From the NCBI GenBank assembly GCA_011523545.1, contig WTGN01000045.1, positions 41,367 through 105,366 of the forward strand: a stretch of DNA of 64,000 bases, read 5' to 3'. This document shows, in pieces, positions 34,528 to 42,836 of the stretch (position 1 is its first letter; the number at the start of each line of letters is the position of its first letter). Position numbers and translations under genes: made by a program. This DNA is from Chloroflexota bacterium (GTDB lineage Bacteria > Chloroflexota > Anaerolineae > Aggregatilineales > Phototrophicaceae). The notes beneath the pieces are model-generated. The model was not told the origin of the DNA, did not search any database, and worked only from the letters and a program-made list of their open reading frames with translations.

Positions 34528-35793
34528 GTGAAGATAAAAGCAGTGATCCTCGCGGGTGGCAAGGGGACGCGCCTGGGCGTCTTGACGTTCAAGCGCGCCA
34601 AGCCGGCTGTGCCCTTCGGCGGCAAGTACCGAATAATTGACTTCGCGCTCAGCAATTGCGTCAACTCCAACGTGTTCGATGTGCTGGTTCTGACGCAATA
34701 CCGCCCGCACAGCCTGAACGACCACATCGGAAAAGGGCGACCCTGGGATCTGGACCGGTCCTTCACCGGCGGCGTGCGCATGCTGCAGCCGTATCAGGGC
34801 CGCTTTGATACCGACTGGTACGCGGGCACGGCCGACGCAGTCGCGCAGAATCTCAATTTCGTGCGCCAGGGCCGGCCGGAGTATGTGCTCATCCTCTCCG
34901 GCGACCACATCTACCAGATGGATTATGACATGCTGGTGCAATACCATCGCGACAAAGGCGCGGCCGCCACCGTCTGCACCATTCGCGTGCCGCTGGATGA
35001 GGCGAGCCGCTTCGGCATTGTCGATACCGACAGCGATTATCGCGTCACCGGCTTCATCGAGAAACCAGCGACGCCGCCCGGCAATCTCGCGAACATGGGT
35101 GTGTACGTCTTCGATTATGAGGTGCTGGAGCGCGTCCTGCAGGCCGACCATGACGCGCCGGATTCGGATCATGACTTCGGCAAGGACATTCTGCCCAAGA
35201 TGGTCGCCGACAAAATGGACATCTTCGCCTATCCCTATGGCGGCTACTGGATCGATGTGGGAACGGTGGACGCTTATTGGGAAGCGCACATGGACCTGCT
35301 GTCCAGCCCGCCGTCTTTGAACTTGAATGATCGCACCTGGGTGATCCACACACGCAGCGAGGAACGCCCGCCGGTGCGCGTCGGCGCGGATGCCGCCATC
35401 GTCGACAGCATGATCGCCGACGGCTCGGTGATTGGCGCCGGCGCGGTCATCGAGCGCTCGATTGTGTCGCCCGGCGTATTCATTGGTCCGGGCGCGGTCG
35501 TCCGCGAGTCGGTCGTTTTGAACGACGCCTATATTGAGACCGGCGCGCGCCTGGAACGGGCGCTGGTGGACAAAATCGCCGTCATCGGCAAGAACGCCCG
35601 CGTCGGCTCCTGGCAGGATATGGGCGACCTCAAAATCACCAGCATCGGCAAGAACGCGCGCGTCCCGCCCGAATTCACGATTGGCGAGGGCACGGTCGTC
35701 GGCTCCGATTGCAGTCATCAAAGCTTCGCCCGCTTCAGCGACGGGACGGTGCCGGCCGGCAGCGATATCGAGTATCTGTCCCGCCCGGGCTGA
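34528..35793 (+). CDS. glgC: Glucose-1-phosphate adenylyltransferase
   Basis: GlgC makes ADP-glucose from glucose-1-phosphate and ATP, the controlling step of bacterial glycogen synthesis. The nucleotide loop [13 protein letters not shown], the [15 protein letters not shown] segment, [19 protein letters not shown] and the sugar-phosphate site FIEKP are present. A left-handed beta-helix C-terminal domain with hexapeptide-like repeats follows ([20 protein letters not shown]). The start is GTG with GGAG upstream. Usually allosterically regulated, but the effector cannot be read here. Confidence 0.96.
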   Translation: MKIKAVILAGGKGTRLGVLTFKRAKPAVPFGGKYRIIDFALSNCVNSNVFDVLVLTQYRPHSLNDHIGKGRPWDLDRSFTGGVRMLQPYQGRFDTDWYAGTADAVAQNLNFVRQGRPEYVLILSGDHIYQMDYDMLVQYHRDKGAAATVCTIRVPLDEASRFGIVDTDSDYRVTGFIEKPATPPGNLANMGVYVFDYEVLERVLQADHDAPDSDHDFGKDILPKMVADKMDIFAYPYGGYWIDVGTVDAYWEAHMDLLSSPPSLNLNDRTWVIHTRSEERPPVRVGADAAIVDSMIADGSVIGAGAVIERSIVSPGVFIGPGAVVRESVVLNDAYIETGARLERALVDKIAVIGKNARVGSWQDMGDLKITSIGKNARVPPEFTIGEGTVVGSDCSHQSFARFSDGTVPAGSDIEYLSRPG

Positions 35794-35830
35794 CGATTTT
35801 GACCGGCCAGTGACTGCTCGCGGCGACGGT

Positions 35831-35910
35831 TGTAGGGGCGTCTCGCTGAGACGCCCTCTTTGCATACATCAGAATTATTTCTGTGGTCGTTTCAGCGAAA
35901 CGCCCCTACA
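35831..35910. repeat. Two-armed dispersed palindromic repeat, copy 2
   Basis: TGTAGGGGCGTCTCGCTGAG... (35831-35856) and an inverted copy ending AAACGCCCCTACA (to 35910) enclose about 30 bases. Compensating changes keep each arm self-complementary (GTCTCGCTGAGAC against GTTTCGCTGAAAC), so structure is conserved more than sequence. It lies between glgC and the LLM oxidoreductase gene. Confidence 0.8.
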
Positions 35911-36048
35911 GACGCCTTATGTCGCGGGTCAATTAATTGTGTTAGCCGTGTTCAGACACGCGAGAAACTGTGTCCTCTATATTCTCGCTGTACTCGGTGG
36001 TAGAATTCCGATTGCCTATATGGATTTACATGGTTGAAAGGCACGGCA

Positions 36049-36828
36049 ATGAGCAAGATAAAAGTCGGGGTGCAGTTGCATCCGCAGCGAGTCAGCTACG
36101 CAACCTATGCGCGGGCGGTCCAAGACACCGAAGCGCGCAGCGTCGATTCCATCTGGAATTGGGATCACTTCTTCCCGTTATATGGCGAAGGCGCGGGCGA
36201 GCACTATGAAGGCTGGACACTCTTGACCGCGATCGCCATGTTGACCTCCACAGTCGAAATCGGCACGCTGGTCACCTGCAACAGCTATCGCAATCCGGCG
36301 CTCTTGACGCAGATGGCCAACACCGTCGACCATATCAGCGGCGGCCGCCTGATTCTTGGCATCGGCGCTGGCTGGTTCGAGAAAGATTATGTCGAGTTCG
36401 GTTATGAATTTGGCACCGCCGGCAGCCGACTGCGGGACCTGGGCGCGGCCCTTCCCATCATCAAGGAGCGCATGAGTAAAGAGCTGCCGCCGCCGGTGCG
36501 CAATCCCATCCCCATTATGATTGGCGGCGGTGGCGAGAAAGTCACCCTCAAGCTGACCGCGATGCACGCCGACTCATGGAACGGCTTCGGACCGCCGGAG
36601 ACTTGGGCGCGAAAGAACAGAATTCTGGACGATTGGTGTACGGAAGTGGGGCGCGATCCGGCCGCCATCGAACGGACCGTTTCAATCACGCGCGAAGACG
36701 ACATTGACGACAGCCTGGACGCCTATGCCGAAGCGGGCTGCCGGCATTTCATCCTGATGTCCGCGGCGCCGCCCAATTACGACCGCGTGGAAGCGCTGGT
36801 CAACTGGCGCGACCGGGCGAACGCCTAG
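36049..36828 (+). CDS. LLM-class (F420-dependent-like) oxidoreductase
   Basis: A 259-residue luciferase-like monooxygenase-fold protein. Family segments include SIWNWDHFFPLYG, YEGWTLLTAIAM, EIGTLVTCNSYRNPALLTQM, GGRLILGIGAGWFEKDY and RNPIPIMIGGGGEK. The G-A-G-W-x-x-x-E-Y type motif is common in F420-dependent members, so F420 rather than FMN is likely, but unproven. The substrate is unknown and its place among glycogen genes is unexplained. ATG 36049 follows GAAAGG; the TTG at 36034 is rejected. Confidence 0.88.
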   Translation: MSKIKVGVQLHPQRVSYATYARAVQDTEARSVDSIWNWDHFFPLYGEGAGEHYEGWTLLTAIAMLTSTVEIGTLVTCNSYRNPALLTQMANTVDHISGGRLILGIGAGWFEKDYVEFGYEFGTAGSRLRDLGAALPIIKERMSKELPPPVRNPIPIMIGGGGEKVTLKLTAMHADSWNGFGPPETWARKNRILDDWCTEVGRDPAAIERTVSITREDDIDDSLDAYAEAGCRHFILMSAAPPNYDRVEALVNWRDRANA

Positions 36829-36846
36829 GCCAGGCGCTCGACAGGC

Positions 36847-37158
36847 TCAGGACGATTCTTCATCATAGGTTGTTACCACGCAATTGTCGCTGCCGTGTGG
36901 GTTGGGCGTGTAACTCTCGGCTTCCGCGTCGTTGATCCAGTTCTCGCCATCCACCAGGTAGCGAAATTCGTGACGACAGTTCGGTTCAAAGCGCCGCATC
37001 GCCATAAAGCGGCCGTCTTTGAGCCGCCGCATGGGATGGGCCTTGGTGTCCCAGTCATCAAAACTGCCGACCAGATGAACCGATTCGGCTTCTGGCAGCG
37101 GCTCCGTGTAGAAGCAGACTTGAACCGTGTCGTCTGTGCGTTGCGTCTTGGTGATCAT
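36847..37158 (-). CDS. Stand-alone CBM48/AMPK-beta-like glycogen-binding protein, copy B
   Basis: A 103-residue single-domain protein of the isoamylase-N/CBM48 fold. The glycan-binding pattern is seen in HLVGSFDDWDTKAHPMRRLK, FEPNCRHEFRYLVDGENWIND and PNPHGSDNCVV. It has no enzyme domain. It starts two bases after the stop of a paralogous gene, so the two are co-translated. Between glgC and glgP, a role in tethering or sensing glycogen is likely by analogy with AMPK-beta, but this is inference. Confidence 0.88.
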   Translation of the reverse strand: MITKTQRTDDTVQVCFYTEPLPEAESVHLVGSFDDWDTKAHPMRRLKDGRFMAMRRFEPNCRHEFRYLVDGENWINDAEAESYTPNPHGSDNCVVTTYDEESS

Positions 37159-37160
37159 CG

Positions 37161-37457
37161 CTAGACCTCAACAACTGAATTGTCGCCGTTGAACGGATTG
37201 GGAACATATTCGTCCGCATCCCAGTCGTTGTGCCATTCGATGTCGTTGATGAGATAACGGAATTGATAACTGCTGTCCTTAGCCAATTTGACTGTCGCCT
37301 TGAAGCGACCGTCCTTTAGCGGCGTCATCGGCGTGGCGGATTCGCTCCAGCGGTTAAAGTCGCCGACGAGCGCCGCCTTGTCCGCTTCCAGTTCTGGCGC
37401 GGTATAAAACGTGACGTTGCAGAGGTCTTTGCTTTTCAGGTATCGTTTCTTCAGCAT
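37161..37457 (-). CDS. Stand-alone CBM48/AMPK-beta-like glycogen-binding protein, copy A
   Basis: A 98-residue paralogue of the next gene, with the same CBM48 outline: AALVGDFNRWSESATPMTPLK, KDSSYQFRYLINDIEWHND and PNPFNGDNSVVEV. The aromatic residues that stack on glucan in CBM48 are present (Trp in FNRW and IEWHNDW). ATG 37457 has a GAGAGGA ribosome site; the track start at 37481 is eight codons earlier and less likely. Transcribed away from glgP, with which it shares an upstream region. Confidence 0.88.
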   Translation of the reverse strand: MLKKRYLKSKDLCNVTFYTAPELEADKAALVGDFNRWSESATPMTPLKDGRFKATVKLAKDSSYQFRYLINDIEWHNDWDADEYVPNPFNGDNSVVEV

Positions 37458-37758
37458 TTGTCCTCTCCATCTGTTGTGCAAACATTATGTGTCAAGCCGC
37501 GACTCTACAATCCTATCATACATGGCAGCCGGATTGTAAATGAATGCAGTATTTCGCCAATTTGTCCGCGCTCTTTCTTGTCAGGAACGTACAGCCTGCG
37601 ATGGCGAATTCGCCGGTCCAGTTGCGCAATGTCGCGTTTTCGCCATCAGGCGAGGCGCTTTGCGGCCAGCAAAATCGCGGTGGCATTGTACCGAAACAGC
37701 GATAGAATAGGCGACTTGTTTATCGGAACCAAGCGCCATCCGCAAGGGAGCAGGGTCA
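37458..37758. other. 301-base divergent intergenic region (CBM48 pair / glgP)
   Basis: No gene is seen. It should hold divergent promoters for the CBM48 pair and glgP. The perfect 12-base palindrome GGCGAATTCGCC (37603-37614) is a candidate operator able to serve both. An AGGGAG ribosome site precedes glgP. Confidence 0.55.
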
Positions 37759-40326
37759 ATGGTACAACCGGTCGCCCGGGTCAATGTCGCGCCCAAGCTG
37801 CCGCCTCAACTGGGGCGTTTGCATGAACTAACCTATAACCTCCGCTGGTCCTGGGATCATGAATCGATCGCCTTGTTTCGCCGCCTGGACCCCGACCTGT
37901 GGGAGGAGACGGGGCACAACCCGGAATGGATGCTGGGGCGGATGAGCCAGGAGCGCCTGAACGCCCTGGTGCACGACACCTCCTTCATGGCGCATTACGC
38001 CCGCGTCTGCCGCGCCTTTGACGAATACATGCGCGCGGGGAATACCTGGTTCGCGGCCAAATACGGCCAATTGCAGCGGCAGCCGGTCATCGCCTATTTT
38101 TCGATGGAATTCGGTTTGACTGAATGCTTGCAGAATTATTCCGGCGGCCTGGGCGTGCTGAGCGGCGATCACCTAAAGAGCGCCAGCGACCTGGGCATTC
38201 CCCTGGTCGGCGTCGGCATTCTTTATCAGGAGGGCTACTTTCAGCAATACCTCAACGCCGACGGCTTTCAGCAAGAGTCCTACCCGATCAATGACTATGT
38301 CAACCAGCCGGTGAAATTGCAGACCGATGCCGCCGGCCGGCCCATCAAGATCTCGGTGCCCATGCCCGGGCGCGAGCTCTTCGCGCGGATCTGGAAGGTG
38401 CAAGTCGGGCGCGTCTCCATTTATCTGCTCGATACCAATATCGATGACAACGCGCTGGAGGAAGATCGCAACCTGACCGATCGGCTATACGGGGGCGACC
38501 GGCGCACGCGCATTCGGCAGGAAATACTCATGGGCGTTGGCGGCGTGCGGCTGCTGCGCGCCCTCGGCATCGGCGCTGATATCTTTCACATGAACGAGGG
38601 GCACTCCGCCTTCCTGCTCCTGGAGCGCATCCGCAATTATATGCGCGATTATGGGCTTTCATTCGAGCAAGCCAAAGCCATGACCGCGGCCAGCAGCGTC
38701 TTCACCGTGCACACGCCGGTGCCGGCCGGGCAGGAGCGATTTGGCTTTGACCTCATCGACGAGCATTTCACCGATCTGATGCATGACTTGGGCTTGTCGC
38801 GCGACCAGTTCATCGATTTGGGGCGCGAGAATATGGGGCATTACGAGCTCTTTTCCATGTCCGTCATGGCCTTGAATTTGTCATCGGGCACCAATGGCGT
38901 GGCTCAGCTCCATGGTGAAGTCTCGCGCGATATGTGGAATTGGGTCTTCCCAAACGTGCCGGTGCATGAAGTGCCCATCCGCGCCATCACCAACGGCGTG
39001 CATGTGCAGACCTGGGTCAGCCAGGAGATGGCGCAGCTCTTCGATCGCTACCTGGACCCGGGCTGGCGCTCGGAAGAATCGAGGCCCGAAGTCTGGGAAG
39101 GCGTGGCCACCATCCCCGACGCCGAGCTCTGGCGGACGCATGTGCGGCGGCGCGAGCGTCTGGTCGCTTTCGCGCGCGACCGCCTGCGTGAGCAGCTGCA
39201 GCGCCGCGGCGTCTCGCAAACCGAGATCGAAGAGGCGGACGAAGTGCTGAACCCCGACGCGCTCACGATCGGCTTCGGCAGGCGCTTCGCCACTTACAAA
39301 CGGGCGACTTTAATCTTCCGCGATTTGGGGCGCCTGCGCAAGCTGGTGACGGACGCCGACCGCCCGGTCCAGTTCATCTTCGCCGGCAAAGCCCATCCGC
39401 ATGACAACGAAGGCAAGGAATTGATCCGCACCATCGTGAATGTGGCGCGCGACCTCGACTTCCGCAATTCAATTGTCTTCCTGGAAAACTACGATATGAA
39501 TGTCGCCCGTTACATGGTGCAGGGCGTCGATGTCTGGCTGAACAATCCGCGCCGCCCGAAAGAAGCCAGCGGCACCAGCGGCATGAAAGTCATCTACAAC
39601 GGCGGCCTGAATTGCAGCATCCCCGATGGCTGGTGGGCGGAGGCTTATCGTGGCGATATCGGCTGGTCAATCGGCCATGGCGAAGAATACCGCGAAGACG
39701 AATGGGCGCACCAGGACTACGTTGAGAGCCAGGCGCTCTACAATCTCTTGGAACAAGACATCGTGCCTTTGTTTTATCGCCAAGCGCGCGATGGGCTGCC
39801 GCGTGAATGGATCCGCCGCGTCAAACGCAGCATGAAGGCCTTGGCGCCGCGCTTCAACACCCATCGCATGGTGCAGCAATACACCGAAGAATTTTACATG
39901 CCGCGCTATCAGGTGAGCCGAGCGATGTCTCGCGCCAACTTCGCGGGCACGGCCGCCTTTGTCGAATGGCGGCGCCAACTCGATCATGTCTGGCATGAGG
40001 TGGCTGTGATGGATGTCGATATTCGCGATGGCGATGTCGAGATCGGCAGCAGCGCGACGATTCACAGCCGCGTGGCCCTGGGGCAGTTGTGCCCGCGCGA
40101 CGTCAAGGTACAGCTCTACTACGGCATGCTGGACAGCGCCGGCAACATCCGCGAGGGCCAGGCCGTCGATATGCGCATGAATTCAGGAAACGGCAACGGC
40201 GCCTACACTTATGCCGCGGACCATATCTTTCACAAGACCGGCAATATCGGCTTTTCGGTGCGCGTCTTGCCCTATCACGAATACCTGCATACCTCGATCC
40301 TGCCGCGCAAGATCGTCTGGGCTTAG
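37759..40326 (+). CDS. glgP: Alpha-glucan phosphorylase (GT35, TIGR02094-like)
   Basis: An 855-residue glycogen/maltodextrin phosphorylase of the form with an N-terminal DUF3417-like region, common in actinobacteria, archaea and Chloroflexota. It releases glucose-1-phosphate from alpha-glucan with PLP. Landmarks are FSMEFGLTECLQNYSGGLGVLSGDHLKSASDLG, NEGHSAFL, TVHTPVPAGQERF, the ITNGVHVQTW segment, FGRRFATYKRA and the PLP region KEASGTSGMKVIYNGG with DGWWAEAY. The C-terminal part carries a beta domain that may bind glucan. It completes a synthesis and breakdown set with glgA and glgC; a branching enzyme is not in the window. Confidence 0.95.
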   Translation: MVQPVARVNVAPKLPPQLGRLHELTYNLRWSWDHESIALFRRLDPDLWEETGHNPEWMLGRMSQERLNALVHDTSFMAHYARVCRAFDEYMRAGNTWFAAKYGQLQRQPVIAYFSMEFGLTECLQNYSGGLGVLSGDHLKSASDLGIPLVGVGILYQEGYFQQYLNADGFQQESYPINDYVNQPVKLQTDAAGRPIKISVPMPGRELFARIWKVQVGRVSIYLLDTNIDDNALEEDRNLTDRLYGGDRRTRIRQEILMGVGGVRLLRALGIGADIFHMNEGHSAFLLLERIRNYMRDYGLSFEQAKAMTAASSVFTVHTPVPAGQERFGFDLIDEHFTDLMHDLGLSRDQFIDLGRENMGHYELFSMSVMALNLSSGTNGVAQLHGEVSRDMWNWVFPNVPVHEVPIRAITNGVHVQTWVSQEMAQLFDRYLDPGWRSEESRPEVWEGVATIPDAELWRTHVRRRERLVAFARDRLREQLQRRGVSQTEIEEADEVLNPDALTIGFGRRFATYKRATLIFRDLGRLRKLVTDADRPVQFIFAGKAHPHDNEGKELIRTIVNVARDLDFRNSIVFLENYDMNVARYMVQGVDVWLNNPRRPKEASGTSGMKVIYNGGLNCSIPDGWWAEAYRGDIGWSIGHGEEYREDEWAHQDYVESQALYNLLEQDIVPLFYRQARDGLPREWIRRVKRSMKALAPRFNTHRMVQQYTEEFYMPRYQVSRAMSRANFAGTAAFVEWRRQLDHVWHEVAVMDVDIRDGDVEIGSSATIHSRVALGQLCPRDVKVQLYYGMLDSAGNIREGQAVDMRMNSGNGNGAYTYAADHIFHKTGNIGFSVRVLPYHEYLHTSILPRKIVWA

Positions 40327-40344
40327 GCTGCGCAGAGGGGAATT

Positions 40345-40370
40345 TGTAGGGGCGACTCGGTGAGTCGCCC
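40345..40370. repeat. Single-arm dispersed palindromic repeat, copy 3
   Basis: TGTAGGGGCGACTCGGTGAG... through GTCGCCC is nearly identical to one arm of the 30986-31057 element, with the GACTCGGTGAGTC palindrome intact. No inverted partner follows. It lies 19 bases after the glgP stop and could act as its transcript end. Confidence 0.8.
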
Positions 40371-40429
40371 AAAAACGCCAAACTATGTCTGGTTTATCGC
40401 GGCAGGCCTAACCGCCATCTCCCCCTAGA

Positions 40430-40516
40430 AGTTGGTGCTGGCGGGCGGGTATACAAAGGGCTCGCCCCGGCGTCGCTTCCCTCCATTGCAATGGGGGGAC
40501 CGAGGGGGAGACCTAG
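40430..40516. repeat. GC-rich inverted-repeat element before miaB
   Basis: Outer arms CTCCCCCT and AGGGGGAG enclose about 75 bases with an inner palindrome CCATTGCAATGG. A related but different element, with outer CTCCCCCT and inner CCCGCCAT-ATGGCGGG, lies near 48776-48838. Probably a non-coding mobile or structural repeat. Confidence 0.5.
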
Positions 40517-40522
40517 CGAGAA

Positions 40523-40551
40523 TTGACCCGCCCGCCACCATCGACTAGAAT
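40523..40551 (+). promoter_or_regulatory. Sigma-70-type promoter of miaB
   Basis: TTGACC (40523-40528) and TAGAAT (40546-40551) are 17 bases apart, each one mismatch from consensus. Transcription would start near 40558, about 30 bases before the miaB ATG. Confidence 0.6.
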
Positions 40552-40587
40552 ACGCCCGTAAGCGCCAAAAAGGTAAAGACAGATCCC

Positions 40588-41955
40588 ATGCAATATCACA
40601 TCTGGACCCACGGCTGTCAGATGAACGTGGCCGATTCGCAACTGCTGGCCTCCGAGCTGGAGAAACTGGGCCATAGCGCCGCCGCCGACGGCGATGACGC
40701 GGACATTATGATTGTGAACACCTGTGTCGTGCGGCAGAGCGCCGAGGACAAGGGGCTGGGGCGCTTGCAGCTTCTGGGCAAAATCAAAGAAGCGCAGCCG
40801 GACAAAGTGATCGGCGTCATGGGCTGCATGGTCGGCGTGCGTGATCCGCTCTGGATGCGCCAGCGCCTGCCCTACGTCGATATCTTCATGCCGCCGTCGG
40901 ATCCGGCGCCGATGGTCAATTTCCTCAAGGAGCGCCGCGCCGAAGCCGACGCGCTCGAGATGGAGGCGGAAGCGCGGACGCAGCGAGACGCGCTGCAAGA
41001 CGGCGAGCTCCTGCTGCCATTGCGCGAAAGGGGACAACTGGTCAGCGCCCATGTGCCCGTTGTCTACGGCTGTTCCCACGCTTGCACCTTCTGCATTATC
41101 CCCTTCCGCCGTGGCGTAGAGCGCAGCCGGCGGGTGGGCGAAATTGTAGCGCATGTGCGCAGCCTGGCGGCTCAGGGTGTGAAAGAAGTGACGCTGCTCG
41201 GGCAAATCGTCGACCGCTACGGGGTCGATATCCCCGACGGCCCGGACCTGGCCGATCTGCTGCGCCTCGTGCACGACGTCCCCGGCATTGAGCGCATTCG
41301 ATTTCTCACCAGCCATCCCAATTGGATGACGGAGAAACTCTTGCGAACGGTCGCCGAATTGCCGCGCGTGATGCCGCATATCGAAGTGCCGATCCAAGCT
41401 GGCGACGACGACGTTTTGGCGCGGATGCGGCGCGGCTACACCGCCGGTCAGTACCGCCGGCTCGTGAGCAAGATTCGGCATATTATCCCGCAAGTCGCGA
41501 TTCACACCGATATCATCGTAGGTTTCCCCGGCGAAACGCGCGCCCAATTCATGAAGACATACGAGATTTTGCAAGAGCTTAAGCTCGACAAAGCCCATCT
41601 GGCGCGCTACAGCCCGCGGCCGCAGACGGTCAGCCAGCGGCGTATGGAAGACGATGTGCCGGATGCGGAAAAGCGCGAGCGCCTTCGAATGCTGGAAGAC
41701 TTGCAAGCCCGCGTCGTCGCCGAGATCAACGCGCGGCAGCTCGGTCAAATTGTGACTGTCCTAGTTGAAGCGGAACACAAGGGCCGCTGGCGCGCGCGAA
41801 CGCCGCAGAACAAGCTGGTCTTCTTTGAAGCCGAGGGCGAATGGAAGGGCAGGCTGGCCCAAGTTGAAATCACCTGGACCGGCCCGTGGAGCATGCAAGC
41901 GCGCCTGCCCGTGAAGCGGACGGAGGCACATCCGCCGCTCATCCTCGCCGGTTGA
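40588..41955 (+). CDS. miaB: tRNA-2-methylthio-N6-dimethylallyladenosine synthase
   Basis: A radical-SAM methylthiotransferase of 455 residues that adds the methylthio group to i6A37 of tRNAs. It has the N-terminal UPF0004 domain with its own cluster Cys residues (THGCQMNVADS, VNTCVVRQSAE, GVMGCMVG), the radical-SAM cluster motif YGCSHACTFCIIP (C-x3-C-x2-C), the methylthiotransferase core (THPNW-like LTSHPNWMTEKL) and a C-terminal TRAM domain. The stop overlaps the next ATG by one base. Confidence 0.94.
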   Translation: MQYHIWTHGCQMNVADSQLLASELEKLGHSAAADGDDADIMIVNTCVVRQSAEDKGLGRLQLLGKIKEAQPDKVIGVMGCMVGVRDPLWMRQRLPYVDIFMPPSDPAPMVNFLKERRAEADALEMEAEARTQRDALQDGELLLPLRERGQLVSAHVPVVYGCSHACTFCIIPFRRGVERSRRVGEIVAHVRSLAAQGVKEVTLLGQIVDRYGVDIPDGPDLADLLRLVHDVPGIERIRFLTSHPNWMTEKLLRTVAELPRVMPHIEVPIQAGDDDVLARMRRGYTAGQYRRLVSKIRHIIPQVAIHTDIIVGFPGETRAQFMKTYEILQELKLDKAHLARYSPRPQTVSQRRMEDDVPDAEKRERLRMLEDLQARVVAEINARQLGQIVTVLVEAEHKGRWRARTPQNKLVFFEAEGEWKGRLAQVEITWTGPWSMQARLPVKRTEAHPPLILAG

Positions 41956-42686
41956 TGAAAGCGCCTTTCCGCCGAGTCGCGATACAACTGGCCTGGCGTT
42001 TGCTTTGGGGCGGCATTTGCCTGAGCGCGGCTGCCTGCAATCTTCAAGGGCGCGCAGCCGACTCCGCTCAAAACGAACCAACCAATACCCCGGCCGGACC
42101 GCCCACAATACGCATTGAATCGCCCAATGAAGGCGCTGAATACGTCATCGGCGAAGAAATCCTCGTATCGGTGCTGGCCGCGGACAGCATCGGCGTCAAC
42201 AGCGTTCAGCTTTACGTAGATGACCAGATCGTCCGAACCGTTTCCTCCGAGTCCTTGCAGGGCGACCTGACATTGCAGGCAATCCTCAATTATGTGCCCC
42301 AACGCGCCGATATTGGCGTCGTCAGTTTACACGCCGTCGCCTACCGCGGCCCTGTCGTCAGCGAGCCAGATGAGATCACCGTAGTCGTGCGCGAATCGCA
42401 TTCGCAGGTAATCGCCACGCCCGTGCGACAATCCAACGTGCCCTTCATACCCAATGACGGCGTCTGCCGCGCCTTGGTCAATGTCAATCTGAACTTCCGC
42501 ACCGGGCCAGGCACCCGCTTCCAGATCATCACCGTGCTCGGCAGCGGCACCCTGGCGCCGATCACCGGCCGCAACAGCGCCCATAGCTGGTGGCGGCTGG
42601 ATGTTGACAATCGCGTCGGCTGGGTCAGCGGCGATTTCACTTCGGAGTACGGCGATTGCAGCCGGGCGCCGGTGGTCGCCGGTTGA
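41955..42686 (+). CDS. Lipoprotein-like protein with Ig-like and SH3b domains
   Basis: A 243-residue exported protein. The N-terminus has a hydrophobic segment ending LSAAACNLQG, a possible lipobox. A beta-rich Ig-like domain follows (IRIESPNEGAEYVIGEEILV to ITVVVRES). The C-terminal part is an SH3b domain (VNLNFRTGPGTRFQIITVLGSG, WWRLDVDNRVGWVSGDF), which usually binds cell-wall glycans or peptides. The ATG overlaps the miaB stop (TGATG), so it is probably expressed with miaB despite an unrelated role. Confidence 0.85.
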   Translation: MKAPFRRVAIQLAWRLLWGGICLSAAACNLQGRAADSAQNEPTNTPAGPPTIRIESPNEGAEYVIGEEILVSVLAADSIGVNSVQLYVDDQIVRTVSSESLQGDLTLQAILNYVPQRADIGVVSLHAVAYRGPVVSEPDEITVVVRESHSQVIATPVRQSNVPFIPNDGVCRALVNVNLNFRTGPGTRFQIITVLGSGTLAPITGRNSAHSWWRLDVDNRVGWVSGDFTSEYGDCSRAPVVAG

Positions 42687-42788
42687 CCGACAATCCATCG
42701 AACCAGCGGCGCTGCCAAAGACGCGAGGACGGCGATGGAGAAAACTGCGCGAGAAGCGCGCCGTTTGGTCGCCGCTCTCAAGCGATTG

Positions 42789-42797
42789 TGCTAAAAT
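42789..42797 (+). promoter_or_regulatory. Candidate extended -10 element for the gene at 42837
   Basis: TGCTAAAAT fits TG-n-TATAAT with one change. The ATG is 40 bases beyond it. No clear -35 hexamer. Confidence 0.3.
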
Positions 42798-42836
42798 CGT
42801 GACTATCGTTCCTCGAGTAACACGCGAGCAAGCGCA

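Noticed and set aside
34432-35865. 477-residue minus-strand ORF opposite glgC
   Set aside because: Antisense of a well-conserved glgC; long only because of GC-rich codon pattern.
40513-41748. 411-residue minus-strand ORF opposite miaB
   Set aside because: Antisense shadow of miaB with its diagnostic cluster Cys residues on the plus strand.
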